Below are positions 26,023 through 34,101 of a DNA stretch of 64,000 nucleotides, in pieces. This stretch comes from Erwinia sorbitola (GTDB lineage Bacteria > Pseudomonadota > Gammaproteobacteria > Enterobacterales > Enterobacteriaceae). The DNA lies in the NCBI RefSeq assembly GCF_009738185.1, contig NZ_CP046509.1:3289501-3353500 (forward strand), written 5' to 3'. Made by a program: the position numbers and the translations under genes. Within the stretch, counting starts at the first letter, position 1; each line of letters begins with the position of its first letter. The notes below the pieces were generated by a model. That model searched no databases. It was not told the DNA's origin and saw nothing but the letters and a program-made list of their open reading frames with translations.

Positions 26023-26646
26023 TCAGCTCCGTAACTCAGCCACTTCGTCATCATTGAGATAGCGAATCGGGCGGTCGCCCAGCGTAAAGATCAGCCGGGC
26101 AGTCTCTTCCAGTTCTTCTGTATTATCGGCAGCTTCACGCAGGGTTTTCCCCACCACCACCGGACCATGATTCGCCAGCAGAAACGCCTTATAGTGCGGG
26201 GCCAGTTTCGCCAGGTCTTCACCCAGCCGCCGATCGCCAGGACGATAATAAGGCACCACCGGCACATCCCCCACGCGCATCACCACATAAGGCGTGAAGG
26301 GACGAATACAGTTTTTCACATCCAGCCCCTCCAGGCAGGAGAGCGCCGTGAGATAGAGGCAGTGCAGGTGAACTATCGCCCCACATGCCGGGTTATTCAG
26401 GTAGATTGCGCGATGAAAGCTGATCTCTTTCGAAGGCTTATCTCCGCCGATCCACTCCCCTTCTGGGGTCACTTTTGACAGCCTGTCGGCGACTAATTCG
26501 CCCAGGCAGGAACCCGTTGGCGTTGCCAGTAACGAACCATCTTCCAGGCGCATGGACAGATTTCCGGCGGAGCCTGTGGCGTAGCCACGCTGGAAAAACG
26601 AGGCCCCGAGCCGAACCATCTCTTCACGTGCTTGTTGTTCAGTCAT
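26023..26646 (-). CDS. otnC: 3-oxo-tetronate 4-phosphate decarboxylase OtnC
   Basis: Class II aldolase/adducin-family enzyme that decarboxylates 3-oxo-tetronate 4-phosphate to dihydroxyacetone phosphate and CO2. The 207-aa protein has the zinc-site histidines in the IVHLHCLYLT block (about 91-100), the N-terminal GSAGNLSMRL loop (about 25-34) and a third histidine in LLANHGPVVVGK (about 156-167). Its start overlaps the otnK stop by 4 nt. Confidence 0.92.
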   Translation of the reverse strand: MTEQQAREEMVRLGASFFQRGYATGSAGNLSMRLEDGSLLATPTGSCLGELVADRLSKVTPEGEWIGGDKPSKEISFHRAIYLNNPACGAIVHLHCLYLTALSCLEGLDVKNCIRPFTPYVVMRVGDVPVVPYYRPGDRRLGEDLAKLAPHYKAFLLANHGPVVVGKTLREAADNTEELEETARLIFTLGDRPIRYLNDDEVAELRS

Positions 26647-27905
26647 ACTACGAACTCCGTTTGTGCGCGGGCAAAAAAGTTTTCATCACCGAAATTTCCG
26701 GACTTCAACGCCAGCGAGATCGGCTGCCCAACGGCTCGCACCCAGGGCACGCCGGGAGAGATCGCCGGGCCGATATGGAACGCATCAATGCCCAGCGTCT
26801 GCGCTACCACGCCTGAGGTTTCGCCCCCCGCCACGATAAAGCGCTGCCAGCCTCGCTGTTGTAATTCGCGCGCCACGGCGGCAAACAGCTGCTCAATCGC
26901 CTCGCTGCTCTGCTGCGCCCCATACTGCTGCTGAATGCGTTGCAGGCTTTCCGGATCTGAAGTCGCAAACAGCAGCGGAGCCAGCGCATCACCCTCATGC
27001 TGTGCCACCCAGTCGCACAGCTCACGGGCATAGGAATCGCGATGGTGCAGCGCACGCTCAACATCAATCGCGGATGCTGCCGCCTGCTGGCGATAGCGCG
27101 CCACCTGCCGATTGGTCATGGTCGAACAGGAACCGGACAGCACCACGGCACGCTGGCCCTGAGGTGCACCCGCCGCCTGAGCCACGGTGCAGTCATGTCC
27201 GGCGCTGGCCCACTGCCGCGCCAGGCCAATAGCCAACCCGGAGCCGCCGGTCACCAGGCGCATATCGCGCAGCGCCTCACCCTGGGTCAGCAGATGCTGC
27301 TCATTGAGTGCGTCCAGCACCACATAGCGCACACCCTGCTGTGCCAGCGCATCCAGCGCCTGACGTACCGCACCCGCCCCCTGATCAAGAACCTGGCTGT
27401 TAATCAACCCTGCCTTACCGCTGGCCTGCGCTTCCATCAGCCGCAGCAGATTGCTGTCAGTCATCGGCGTGACCGGGTGGTGGCGCATACCGGAATCGGA
27501 GAGCAGCTGATCCATGACAAACAGATACCCCTGATACACGGTACGGCCATTGACCGGCAGTGACGGCGAGATAATAGTTTGTGACTCACCCAGCGCGGTG
27601 AGCAGCGCATCGGTAACCGGGCCGATATTTCCCCGGGCGGTACTGTCAAAGGTGGAGCAATATTTGAAGTAGAAGCGCTCGCAGCCCTGCCGTTGCAGCC
27701 AGGCCAGCGCCTGTAACGAGTCAGCAACGGCTTTTTCTGGCGCACAGGAGCGCGATTTAAGGCTGACAACGATAGCGTCAGCCTGCGATACCAGCGGTTG
27801 CGCCGGAATACCATTCACCTGCACGGTGGACATACCGTTTTGCACCAGGAAACTGGCAATATCCGTCGCCCCGGTAAAATCATCGGCAATGACACCCAGA
27901 CGCAT
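26643..27905 (-). CDS. otnK: 3-oxo-tetronate kinase OtnK
   Basis: DUF1537-family four-carbon acid sugar kinase that phosphorylates 3-oxo-tetronate at C4. The 420-aa protein begins with the conserved GVIADDFTGATD block (residues 4-15), has the KYCSTFDSTARGNIGPV substrate loop (about 80-96) and the C-terminal nucleotide-binding FIVAGGETSGVVAQTL (about 357-372). Its start overlaps the ltnD stop by 1 nt (TAATG) and its end overlaps otnC by 4 nt. Confidence 0.93.
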   Translation of the reverse strand: MRLGVIADDFTGATDIASFLVQNGMSTVQVNGIPAQPLVSQADAIVVSLKSRSCAPEKAVADSLQALAWLQRQGCERFYFKYCSTFDSTARGNIGPVTDALLTALGESQTIISPSLPVNGRTVYQGYLFVMDQLLSDSGMRHHPVTPMTDSNLLRLMEAQASGKAGLINSQVLDQGAGAVRQALDALAQQGVRYVVLDALNEQHLLTQGEALRDMRLVTGGSGLAIGLARQWASAGHDCTVAQAAGAPQGQRAVVLSGSCSTMTNRQVARYRQQAAASAIDVERALHHRDSYARELCDWVAQHEGDALAPLLFATSDPESLQRIQQQYGAQQSSEAIEQLFAAVARELQQRGWQRFIVAGGETSGVVAQTLGIDAFHIGPAISPGVPWVRAVGQPISLALKSGNFGDENFFARAQTEFVV

Positions 27906-28819
27906 TATTTCTGCTCCTGTTTAACCGGCAGCGTAATGCCGCTGAAAATTTTAATCACTGCACTGTCATCTTCACGACCAAAGCCTGCATTACTGGCTGA
28001 GGTAAACATATTGAACGCAGTGGAAGCCAGCGGTAGCGGGAAATGCAGGGCTTTGGCGGTGTCAGCCACCAGCCCCAGATCCTTAACAAAGATATCAACC
28101 GCTGATTTCGGCGAGTAATCACCGTCAACCACGTGGCGCATCCGGTTTTCAAACATCCAGGAGTTACCTGCCGCGTTGGTCACCACGTCATACATGGTAT
28201 CCAGAGGGATCCCGGCGCGGGCGGCCAGAGCCATGGCTTCTGCACCGGCGGCAATATGCACTCCGGCCAGCAGCTGGTGGATAATTTTTACGGTAGAGCC
28301 AAGGCCAATCTCGCTGCCAATGCGATACACCTTCCCGGCGACGGCATCCAGCACCGGCTGTAAACGTTCAAACGCCTCATCGCTGCCGGAGGCCATCACG
28401 GTCATTTCACCCGTTGCTGCTTTCGCTGCGCCGCCAGATACCGGTGCATCCAGCATGATTAACTGATGTGCAGCCAGCTGCTGCTCAATCGCCTGGGCAT
28501 CCTGTGAAGAAATAGTAGAAGAGACCATGACCACGGTGCCGGGTTTTAAACGCATTGCCAGTCCCTGCTCCGCAAACAGGATCTGTTTCACCTGAGCGGC
28601 ATTCACCACCAGCAGCAGCACGGCATCAAGCTGGGTTGCGAAGTCATTGGCCGAGGTTTCGGCAGCCTGTGCACCACTGTCACGCAATGTTTGCAGCGCC
28701 TGCGGGTTAAGATCGACCCCCCAGGTTTTCAGGCCAGCCTTAATACAGGATTGCGCGGCACCCATTCCCATAGATCCGAGACCGACGACGCAAACCGACA
28801 TTGATGTTGCCTTTAACAT
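27905..28819 (-). CDS. ltnD: L-threonate dehydrogenase LtnD
   Basis: Beta-hydroxyacid dehydrogenase that oxidises L-threonate to 2-oxo-tetronate with NAD. The 304-aa protein has the Rossmann motif GLGSMGMG (about 14-21), the substrate loop DAPVSGGAAKA, and the catalytic lysine in STVKIIHQLL, and is close to E. coli YgbJ throughout. GGAG lies 5 nt upstream of ATG 28819. It is the first gene of the operon, behind a promoter with a CRP site. Confidence 0.93.
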   Translation of the reverse strand: MLKATSMSVCVVGLGSMGMGAAQSCIKAGLKTWGVDLNPQALQTLRDSGAQAAETSANDFATQLDAVLLLVVNAAQVKQILFAEQGLAMRLKPGTVVMVSSTISSQDAQAIEQQLAAHQLIMLDAPVSGGAAKAATGEMTVMASGSDEAFERLQPVLDAVAGKVYRIGSEIGLGSTVKIIHQLLAGVHIAAGAEAMALAARAGIPLDTMYDVVTNAAGNSWMFENRMRHVVDGDYSPKSAVDIFVKDLGLVADTAKALHFPLPLASTAFNMFTSASNAGFGREDDSAVIKIFSGITLPVKQEQK

Positions 28820-28864
28820 ACGCTCTCCGTGTTAATTTTAGTGATTATTTGTTTTGATGTGTGA

Positions 28865-28907
28865 AGTATAGGCGTTTTATTCGGCATTTATGGTGACAGG
28901 CATCACA
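28865..28907 (-). promoter_or_regulatory. Class II CRP-dependent promoter of ltnD-otnKCI-ygbN
   Basis: On the minus strand TGTGA-TGCCTG-TCACC (28892-28907) matches the CRP consensus in 9 of 10 half-site bases. A TATACT -10 element lies at 28865-28870. If transcription begins at 28858, the CRP centre (28899.5) falls exactly at -41.5, the class II position. No good -35 is present, as expected for an activated promoter. The rest of the 318-bp gap is AT-rich and should hold YgbI operators and the ygbI promoter, which I could not delimit. Confidence 0.72.
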
Positions 28908-29137
28908 ACAATTAACATAAAAAAAGACGATATAACAAGAATTAACACCAGCAATATAAATATGAAACAGTAAAATATGCTTTTATATTCATAGAGATAA
29001 TCACAATAATCGCTGAATACAGGAAGAGTATTTCCTTCCCATCGTGATAATTTGATAAAAATTGTGGTGCAGAGGACTAACGCACTCCTTTACACTCTGA
29101 ACAGCTCAAACGGCCATCGCCACAGGACAGGAAAATT

Positions 29138-29899
29138 ATGATCCCGGTAGAACGTCATCAACAAATTTTAGCGCTGGTACAGGAACGCGGTGTGGTGAGC
29201 ATTGCCGAACTGACCGAACGCCTTGCCGTATCGCATATGACCATTCGACGCGATCTACAAAAACTGGAGGAACAGGGGACAGTATTGCTGGTGTCGGGTG
29301 GGGTACGTTCAACGGATCGCCTCGCCAGCGAGCCTACGCATCTGGATAAAACCAGTATGTTCAGCCAGGAAAAACAGGCCATTGGTACCGCTGCTGCACG
29401 CCATATCCCGCGTAACAGCTGCATCTATCTTGATGCGGGCACCACCACGCTGGCGCTGGCGCGTGAACTGGGTGTTCGTGACGATCTGCTGATTATCACC
29501 AATGATTTTGTGATTGCTAATTTCCTTATTGATACCAGCCAGTGCCGGATGATCCATACCGGCGGCACGCTTTGCCGGGATAACCGCTCCTGCGTCGGAG
29601 ATGCAGCGGCTACGGCGCTACGCGGTCTTTCGGTAGATATCGCCTTTATTTCTGCCTCCTGCTGGGGAGTTCGCGGCATATTTACCCCCGATGAAGAAAA
29701 AATTGCGGTGAAACGTGCAGTCAGTGAAGTCAGCCGCAAACGCGTTCTGCTGGCCGATAGCTCTAAGTACAACAAAATAGCCACCTTCCTCGCCCTGCCG
29801 CTAACGCAGTTTGACAGCATCATTACCGACCCTCATCTCCCTGCCGCAGCGCGTCAGGAGCTGGCTGCATTCGAGCTTGACGTAACCCTTGCAAGTTAA
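29138..29899 (+). CDS. ygbI: DeoR-family regulator of tetronate catabolism
   Basis: A 253-aa DeoR/GlpR-type regulator with an N-terminal winged helix (residues 6-57, VSHMTIRRDLQKLEEQG as recognition region) and a C-terminal sugar-phosphate sensor domain (about 75-235) carrying YLDAGTTTLALA and ITNDF. It is divergent from ltnD, as ygbI is from ygbJ in E. coli. It most likely represses the operon until a phosphorylated tetronate intermediate appears; this is inferred from the family. AGGA lies 8 nt before ATG 29138. Confidence 0.9.
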   Translation: MIPVERHQQILALVQERGVVSIAELTERLAVSHMTIRRDLQKLEEQGTVLLVSGGVRSTDRLASEPTHLDKTSMFSQEKQAIGTAAARHIPRNSCIYLDAGTTTLALARELGVRDDLLIITNDFVIANFLIDTSQCRMIHTGGTLCRDNRSCVGDAAATALRGLSVDIAFISASCWGVRGIFTPDEEKIAVKRAVSEVSRKRVLLADSSKYNKIATFLALPLTQFDSIITDPHLPAAARQELAAFELDVTLAS

Positions 29900-30074
29900 A
29901 TGACCTTGAACCGCCACCCTGAAAAGCAATAAATTTTAGCGAGGGAGATCACGCTATTTCACTTCTTTACGTTTCATACTGAGAGGATTGTGTGCAGCCT
30001 GACTAAACTTATCAGGTCACTTTATGGACTCACTTGCTACCCTTTTTTCCCCTGAAAAGTCACAAGGAGATCTT

Positions 30075-30326
30075 ATGAGCACAATCAATACCAGCATGGG
30101 CCGTTACAGTCTGAAGGCAAAAAATACAGGCGATCATATCAAAGGTTCGATAGCGATTAACGATGAGGGCGGTGCCCCGCTGACCTCACAGGAGTTCAGG
30201 GAACACGATCTGGATGATGTGGTGAACAACGTTATTTTCCCCGTCACCGGTGGCAACCGGCTGATCACCAGTGCCCTGCGTGATGAAATGGAGAAGGCCG
30301 GATTCAGGCAACAGCGGCGGAACTGA
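30075..30326 (+). CDS. Conserved-looking 83-aa cytosolic protein, function unknown
   Basis: ATG 30075 has a strong AAGGAG ribosome-binding site 5 nt upstream, so the longer frame from 30024 is rejected. The protein is polar, with a beta-like first half (GRYSLKAKNTGDHIKGSIAI) and a helical second half (NRLITSALRDEMEKAGFRQQ). There is no signal peptide or membrane segment. I do not recognise the family. It stands alone after ygbI, with a hairpin 19 nt after its stop. Confidence 0.7.
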   Translation: MSTINTSMGRYSLKAKNTGDHIKGSIAINDEGGAPLTSQEFREHDLDDVVNNVIFPVTGGNRLITSALRDEMEKAGFRQQRRN

Positions 30327-30344
30327 GAATGAGATTGATGGTAT

Positions 30345-30366
30345 TTTCGGCAATTGATTGCCGAAA
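30345..30366 (+). terminator. Hairpin after the 83-aa gene
   Basis: A perfect 9-bp stem TTTCGGCAA/TTGCCGAAA with loop TTGA. It has no T-tract downstream, so it is a weak terminator or a 3'-end structure. Confidence 0.4.
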
Positions 30367-30407
30367 GCGGCGATAAATGTACTACCCACTTCACACTTTT
30401 ATGATCA

Positions 30408-30459
30408 ATCGATTTCGCCGATCGATCCCCTAAAATCGATCTGTATTATCACTTATAAT
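30408..30459 (+). promoter_or_regulatory. TATAAT promoter candidate with three ATCGAT sites
   Basis: A perfect TATAAT lies at 30454-30459. Upstream are three ATCGAT palindromes starting at 30408, 30421 and 30435, spaced 13 and 14 bp, the last covering the -35 position. It would drive the RNA ending at 30553. The -35 itself is poor. Confidence 0.4.
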
Positions 30460-30465
30460 TTCTAC

Positions 30466-30553
30466 GGGAAAAGTGCGATTATTAATTGCCGTAACGATTA
30501 TGGCAAAGTCAGACGAATAGCTTTAGTTGCCCACTTAAATGTGGGCTTTTTTT
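30466..30553 (+). ncRNA. Candidate small RNA of about 88 nt
   Basis: Between TATAAT (30454-30459) and a strong terminator (30529-30553) lies a short non-coding unit with a perfect hairpin TTGCCGTAA/TTATGGCAA (one G-U pair, loop CGA, 30486-30506), then about 22 nt of unpaired A/U-rich sequence. This hairpin, linker, terminator layout is typical of Hfq-dependent sRNAs. It matches no sRNA I know. It could instead be the distal 3' UTR of the 83-aa gene. Confidence 0.4.
30529..30553 (+). terminator. Intrinsic terminator
   Basis: A 6-bp stem GCCCAC/GTGGGC with loop TTAAAT is followed by seven T residues. It terminates the plus-strand transcript and overlaps the stop codon of the convergent gene at 30552. 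Confidence 0.88.
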
Positions 30554-31652
30554 ATGATGCTGACGGAGGTAAAGCTTCCTCTTTCCGCTCTTCACTATCT
30601 GCCTCTTCAACCTCCTGTTTACGCCGGCTGCGCAGGCTTTGACGCACCAGAAACACCGGAGCAGCCAGTAACAGCAACAGGCTACCGGACATCCCGCAAA
30701 TCACCAGACTGACCAATCCTAACCAGCCTCCACCAGCCGTTACGCCAGCAGCTACCAGCGAAAGCAGGAAGAAAAACATCAATGTCATCGTAACTGGCCA
30801 TATATTCGCAATATCCATATCGCTCAGAGCCATTTTTACCGGTTTAGACTCCAGCAGAGCAGCCTGCTTTTCAACTTCCATTTTCTCTTGCAGCGCCAGT
30901 AAATCGACGCAGGGCGCAACAAAATCCTCTGCGGGCTGCGGATGATGTAGCTCATCAAAAATACGTTCAGGAGACGGGAAGGTCTGTGGCCAGACCGCAC
31001 TGTGTACTCCGTAACGGCTCAGAGCTGGCAGCGTAATACGCGGCCACTGGATAGCCTGCAAATAGCGATCGTTCAGTACCACCCAGCTCTGTCGCGTGTT
31101 GCCCCGGGTCACATGGTAAAGCTTAAAGCGGTCGGCGGGCGGATAGGAGAGATAGGTTACACGTGCCGTAATATAGGGAATATGTCGCTGACGACAGTAA
31201 TTCACCCTGCTCTGGCCCTGTACCGCCAGCAGTACAGCCAGCGCAGAAATAAAATAGTAAGAGGTGCTTTCAGCCGCGTGTGGCCCTTCAAGATGCTCAC
31301 GCAGTTTCTCTTCGCTATTGCCATTAAGGTGATCGGGCCACCAGCGCCAGCTGCGTCCAATCACCCGCTCGGTCGGCACCCGATAAATACCCATTGGCTC
31401 GGTTTCCGACGGGAGAATAGCAAAGGGGAAAACCTTACTGAAGAAAGTCAGCGCATCGTCCGGGCCATTCCACTCACCGCTGGCCTCCAGCCCGTGCAGG
31501 TTGGCGGTAAGCTCACCCCAGCCGTTTTTCCCCAGCATATCAATCTGATATTTGGTATCTGCCAGCCGCTTACCCAGAGCCAGCATATCGCGCGAGATTG
31601 CAGACAGATCCAATAAGGGAATGCTGCTGGGCTCGATGTGTTCACTTTCCAT
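30552..31652 (-). CDS. Uncharacterised membrane protein, 366 aa
   Basis: I do not recognise this protein. Residues 1-270 are mostly soluble and Trp/Pro rich, with one weakly hydrophobic stretch (about 139-156). Two strong transmembrane segments follow (about 278-300 and 308-334), then a highly charged Arg/Glu-rich tail (338-366). There is no signal peptide. The layout suggests a large cytoplasmic N-terminal domain anchored by a C-terminal hairpin. It is monocistronic, convergent with the candidate sRNA and divergent from a 1-kb gene-free region. Confidence 0.75.
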   Translation of the reverse strand: MESEHIEPSSIPLLDLSAISRDMLALGKRLADTKYQIDMLGKNGWGELTANLHGLEASGEWNGPDDALTFFSKVFPFAILPSETEPMGIYRVPTERVIGRSWRWWPDHLNGNSEEKLREHLEGPHAAESTSYYFISALAVLLAVQGQSRVNYCRQRHIPYITARVTYLSYPPADRFKLYHVTRGNTRQSWVVLNDRYLQAIQWPRITLPALSRYGVHSAVWPQTFPSPERIFDELHHPQPAEDFVAPCVDLLALQEKMEVEKQAALLESKPVKMALSDMDIANIWPVTMTLMFFFLLSLVAAGVTAGGGWLGLVSLVICGMSGSLLLLLAAPVFLVRQSLRSRRKQEVEEADSEERKEEALPPSAS

Positions 31653-32675
31653 ACGGCTGTTTACCCCAAAGGCGTGCTAGTATCCGCGCAAAAAATTTGG
31701 CTTTAGTAAAAAAATCAATACATATCAATGTAATAGTATACTTAGCAACCGCGATAATTAGCAATATGCCGGACTAAACTGCCGTGATTTTGATGGGGTA
31801 AAAAGCGGGATATGGCAAGGATTTATACGAAAAAACAGCAATTAATCGTTTAAAAATAAGCAGTAACCTTGATGAGTTTAAGGCAAAAAAAGTACGCCTG
31901 ACCGGGCGATGACTGGATGAACTGACAGGCTCTGTCCGGGTTAAACAATCCAGTCCAGCACGATTGTCACAATTGCCACGCAAGATCACCCTTTGCTGGG
32001 GGTACATTGATTTTCAGCAAGAACAGAGCAGATACTCGCCACCCAATTGTAACTATATATTTCTAATTACATAATTATGTGTATTACATTCTTAACATTT
32101 ACCGGCGGCATAATATCATTTCCTCCCTGTAAAATATGTCGCAAGAGAAATGAATTGTTAACATCACGCCATTATAAAATAACAGCGGCAAACAATAACA
32201 ATATTGCTACATATCTTTCATAAGTCGTGACAAACCATAGGGTTATTATAATAAGGATGCGTAAACGACTTTTTTTATAGCAGTTAAAGCTATATAAAAA
32301 CAGCTGGCCGCCGGGTTGCTTCAGAATACGAACGTGATAACCCACGCAGAAATCAGCCCCCGACAAAGCAAGAAAAAACGCTTTCACGACATAAAGATAC
32401 AGCATTTTCACATTCAGGCATCATCCTGATATCCCGAATTAACATTATCCCGCATTGATTTAACCTGATAGCGAAACAATTACTCGTAATAATCGTTACT
32501 GTTATAGGCCAGTTCACCTTTACTGTTGCTACTTCTTCACCTGTTTTGGTCTTAGGATCAAACTTCCGATGAGAAGTCCCCGCTGACAAATTTTCTTTTT
32601 GGCTATATGTCGCCTATTTGTTAACTGTGGGTAAAAAAATAAAAGGCAGTTGTTCATGTTAGATCGAGGTAAGCA
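31653..32675. other. 1-kb AT-rich region without a supported gene
   Basis: Several short frames occur on both strands, but none has a convincing start site, composition or family resemblance. One minus-strand frame (32353-32589, TTG start) begins with a protein-like stretch (KFDPKTKTGEEVATVK) and may be a gene remnant. The right end should hold the cioAB promoter. No tRNA, repeat or integrase scar was seen. Confidence 0.5.
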
Positions 32676-34100
32676 ATGTTCGGATTAGATGCGTTCCATC
32701 TGGCGAGGATACAGTTTGGTTTCACCGTAGCCTTCCACATTCTCTTCCCAGCCATCACCATTGGCCTGGCCAGCTTTTTGGCTGTGCTCGAAGGCCTGTG
32801 GCTGAAAAGCAAAAATGAGGTCTATCGCGACCTTTACCATTTCTGGTCAAAAATCTTTGCCGTTAACTTCGGTATGGGTGTGGTATCCGGCCTGGTGATG
32901 GCCTACCAGTTTGGTACCAACTGGGCAGGTTTTTCGCAGTTCGCAGGCAGTATTACCGGCCCGCTATTGACCTATGAAGTGCTTACCGCGTTCTTCCTTG
33001 AAGCTGGCTTCCTCGGTGTAATGCTGTTCGGCTGGAATCGCGTCAGCCGTGGCCTGCACTTCTTTGCCACCTGCATGGTTGCGCTGGGTACCATTATCTC
33101 GACCTTCTGGATCCTCGCTTCCAACAGCTGGATGCAGACACCGCAAGGTTACACGCTGCAAAACGGCATCGTCGTGCCTGAAGACTGGTTCAAGATAATT
33201 TTCAACCCGTCCTTCCCGTACCGCCTGCTGCATATGTCCGTTGCCGCCTTCCTGGTCACCGCATTCTTCGTTGGCGCTTCAGCTGCCTGGCACCTGCTGC
33301 GTAAAAACGATACCCCGGCAGTGCGCAAAATGCTGTCAATGTCTCTGTGGATGGCGCTGATTGTCTCCCCGATCCAGGCGATGATTGGTGATGCCCACGG
33401 TCTGAACACCCTGGAGCATCAGCCGGCAAAAATCGCTGCGATTGAAGGCCACTGGGAGAACCCGCCGGGAGAAGCTACCCCGCTGATCCTCTTTGGTATC
33501 CCGGATATGCAAGAAGAGCGCACCAAGTACGCGCTGGAAATCCCTTACCTCGGCAGCCTGATACTGACCCACAGTCTGGATAAGCAGGTTCCGGCACTGA
33601 AAAGCTTCCCGAAAGAGGATCGCCCCAACTCCACCGTGGTGTTCTGGTCATTCCGCGTGATGGTGGCGCTGGGTATGCTGATGATTCTGCTGGGCGTGGT
33701 CAGCCTGTGGATGCGTCGCGGTCAGCGTCTCTACACCTCACGTCCGTTCCTGTGGTTTGTCCTGCTGATGGGGCCATCCGGCCTGATTGCGCTGGTAGCA
33801 GGGTGGATTACCACAGAAATTGGCCGTCAGCCATGGGTTATCTATGGCCTGCTGCGCACCCGTGACGCTGTTTCGTTGCACAGTACGCTGCAAATGAGCA
33901 TCAGCCTGATTGCCTTCCTGCTGGTCTACTGCGCCGTGTTTGGCGTCGGCTACAGCTATCTGGCTAATCTGATCAAGAAAGGCCCGCAGACCGGTGAAGG
34001 TGACCATACGCCAGAAGGCGGCCCGGGCACATCACATACCCCGTCACGCCCGCTCTCTGCGGTGCAGGATAAATTACATTCGCCGCAGGAGGAGAAGTAA
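32676..34100 (+). CDS. cioA: Cyanide-insensitive bd-type quinol oxidase subunit I
   Basis: Haem-bearing subunit of a cytochrome bd-type terminal oxidase in the inner membrane, oxidising ubiquinol and reducing oxygen to water. The 474-aa protein has haem ligands H21 (TVAFHILFP) and H186 (RLLHMSVA), acidic proton-channel residues E101 and E109 in TYEVLTAFFLEAGF, and quinol-site TEIGRQPW. It is shorter than E. coli CydA (522 aa), mainly in the Q-loop, which places it in the short-loop CioA class. GAGG lies upstream of the ATG. The tail after residue 440 is polar and Pro/Gly rich. Confidence 0.87.
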   Translation: MFGLDAFHLARIQFGFTVAFHILFPAITIGLASFLAVLEGLWLKSKNEVYRDLYHFWSKIFAVNFGMGVVSGLVMAYQFGTNWAGFSQFAGSITGPLLTYEVLTAFFLEAGFLGVMLFGWNRVSRGLHFFATCMVALGTIISTFWILASNSWMQTPQGYTLQNGIVVPEDWFKIIFNPSFPYRLLHMSVAAFLVTAFFVGASAAWHLLRKNDTPAVRKMLSMSLWMALIVSPIQAMIGDAHGLNTLEHQPAKIAAIEGHWENPPGEATPLILFGIPDMQEERTKYALEIPYLGSLILTHSLDKQVPALKSFPKEDRPNSTVVFWSFRVMVALGMLMILLGVVSLWMRRGQRLYTSRPFLWFVLLMGPSGLIALVAGWITTEIGRQPWVIYGLLRTRDAVSLHSTLQMSISLIAFLLVYCAVFGVGYSYLANLIKKGPQTGEGDHTPEGGPGTSHTPSRPLSAVQDKLHSPQEEK

Positions 34101-34101
34101 G

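Noticed and set aside
32353..32589. Minus-strand 78-codon frame with protein-like N-terminus
   Set aside because: It starts at TTG without a ribosome-binding site, the second half looks random, and no family is recognised. It is mentioned only as a possible remnant.
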